Shown here: positions 12,851 through 13,082 of the stretch, piece by piece
Numbering within the stretch: the stretch's first letter is position 1
How the letters are laid out: the number at the start of each line of letters is the position of its first letter
Source: Ulvibacterium sp039819225
Lineage (GTDB): Bacteria; Bacteroidota; Bacteroidia; Flavobacteriales; Flavobacteriaceae
Direction: 5' to 3'
DNA: 13,082 nucleotides
Assembly: GCA_039819225.1 (NCBI GenBank)
Contig: JBCBSN010000119.1
Coordinates: 1 to 13,082 of the forward strand
Notes under the pieces: model-generated
The model's database searches: none
What the model was told of the DNA's origin: nothing
Seen by the model: the letters and a program-made list of their open reading frames with translations, nothing else
Translations under genes and position numbers: made by a program

Positions 12851-13082
12851 CTACTCTCCAATAATTAGAAATTCTCTCAATTCATTGCCCAAATGCCAAC
12901 CCATATTATTATTGCAGAAAACCACAAAACCTACATCTCTGTCCTTATAATATTCGAATAAGGATTGGAAGTATGCATTGCTTCCACCATGTCCATAACA
13001 ATCACCAAACGGAGAGTCCTTTTTTAGGATACCCAAACCAAAACTGCGTTGCCAATCCGCAACAGGATTTGTTTTCTTTTTT
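12851..13082 (-). CDS. Beta-lactamase-family serine hydrolase, C-terminal fragment (cut by window edge)
   Basis: The last 76 complete codons of a gene that begins beyond the right edge. The visible peptide contains VADWQRSFGLGI, then GHGGSNAYFQSLFEYY and VGFVVFCNNN. The GHGGSN motif corresponds to the third conserved active-site motif (His-x-Gly in place of Lys-Thr-Gly) of class C beta-lactamase/esterase-type serine hydrolases. The following VGFVVFxNN strand is the usual ending of that fold. The catalytic Ser-x-x-Lys and Tyr-x-Asn would lie outside the window. The family includes peptidases and esterases, so resistance cannot be assumed. The TAG is followed after about 22 bases by the attC-like element. 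Confidence 0.8.
   Translation of the reverse strand, partial: KKKTNPVADWQRSFGLGILKKDSPFGDCYGHGGSNAYFQSLFEYYKDRDVGFVVFCNNNMGWHLGNELREFLIIGE

Overview
The window comes from a Bacteroidota genome, most likely a marine member of the Flavobacteriaceae. The signs are the rimP-nusA-infB order with a typical flavobacterial IF-2 N-terminus, several TAnnTTTG promoter elements of the Bacteroidota sigma factor, mostly weak Shine-Dalgarno sequences, and a GLPGLI protein paired with a carboxypeptidase-regulatory-domain outer-membrane beta-barrel. I see no rRNA, tRNA, CRISPR array, transposase or integrase.

Positions 1-2273 hold the translation/transcription operon rimP, nusA, infB on the minus strand (infB is cut by the window edge). 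Its leader has a clear promoter, an intrinsic-terminator-like hairpin inside the 5' UTR, and two short upstream ORFs. The second of these stops directly against the GTG start of rimP. A CPA-type cation/proton antiporter (2274-3626) is transcribed away from it. A small membrane-anchored hypothetical protein (3653-3976, minus) and an unlisted 54-residue ORF (4045-4209, plus) follow.

Positions 4045-10069 look like one functional module. A GLPGLI-family secreted protein and a large outer-membrane beta-barrel are coupled on the minus strand with a stop/start overlap. Divergent from them is a histidine kinase/OmpR-type response regulator pair with a 4-base overlap. The 133-base region between the two operons has three direct repeats of a TTAAG-centred motif spaced exactly 10 bp apart. 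This is the layout expected for an OmpR/PhoB-family operator, and it sits beside candidate promoters on both sides. The simple reading is that this two-component system controls the outer-membrane operon and itself.

Positions 10070-13082 are accessory in character. Four genes all lie on the minus strand, each alone: a YcxB-like membrane protein, a two-TM protein with a PH-like tail, a secreted four-cysteine protein, and the C-terminal end of a class C beta-lactamase-like serine hydrolase. They are separated by long noncoding stretches holding two repeat families. One is a pair of about 80-bp diverged direct repeats (10848 and 11603). The other is a pair of long hairpin-rich elements (about 11785-11960 and 12708-12828) that bracket the secreted-protein gene and end in a near-perfect inverted TTAGGCACARTT pair. 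Their placement, right after one stop codon and right before the next start codon, resembles attC sites of integron gene cassettes, though no integrase is in view. This cassette-like block and the rimP leader are the parts most worth a second look.
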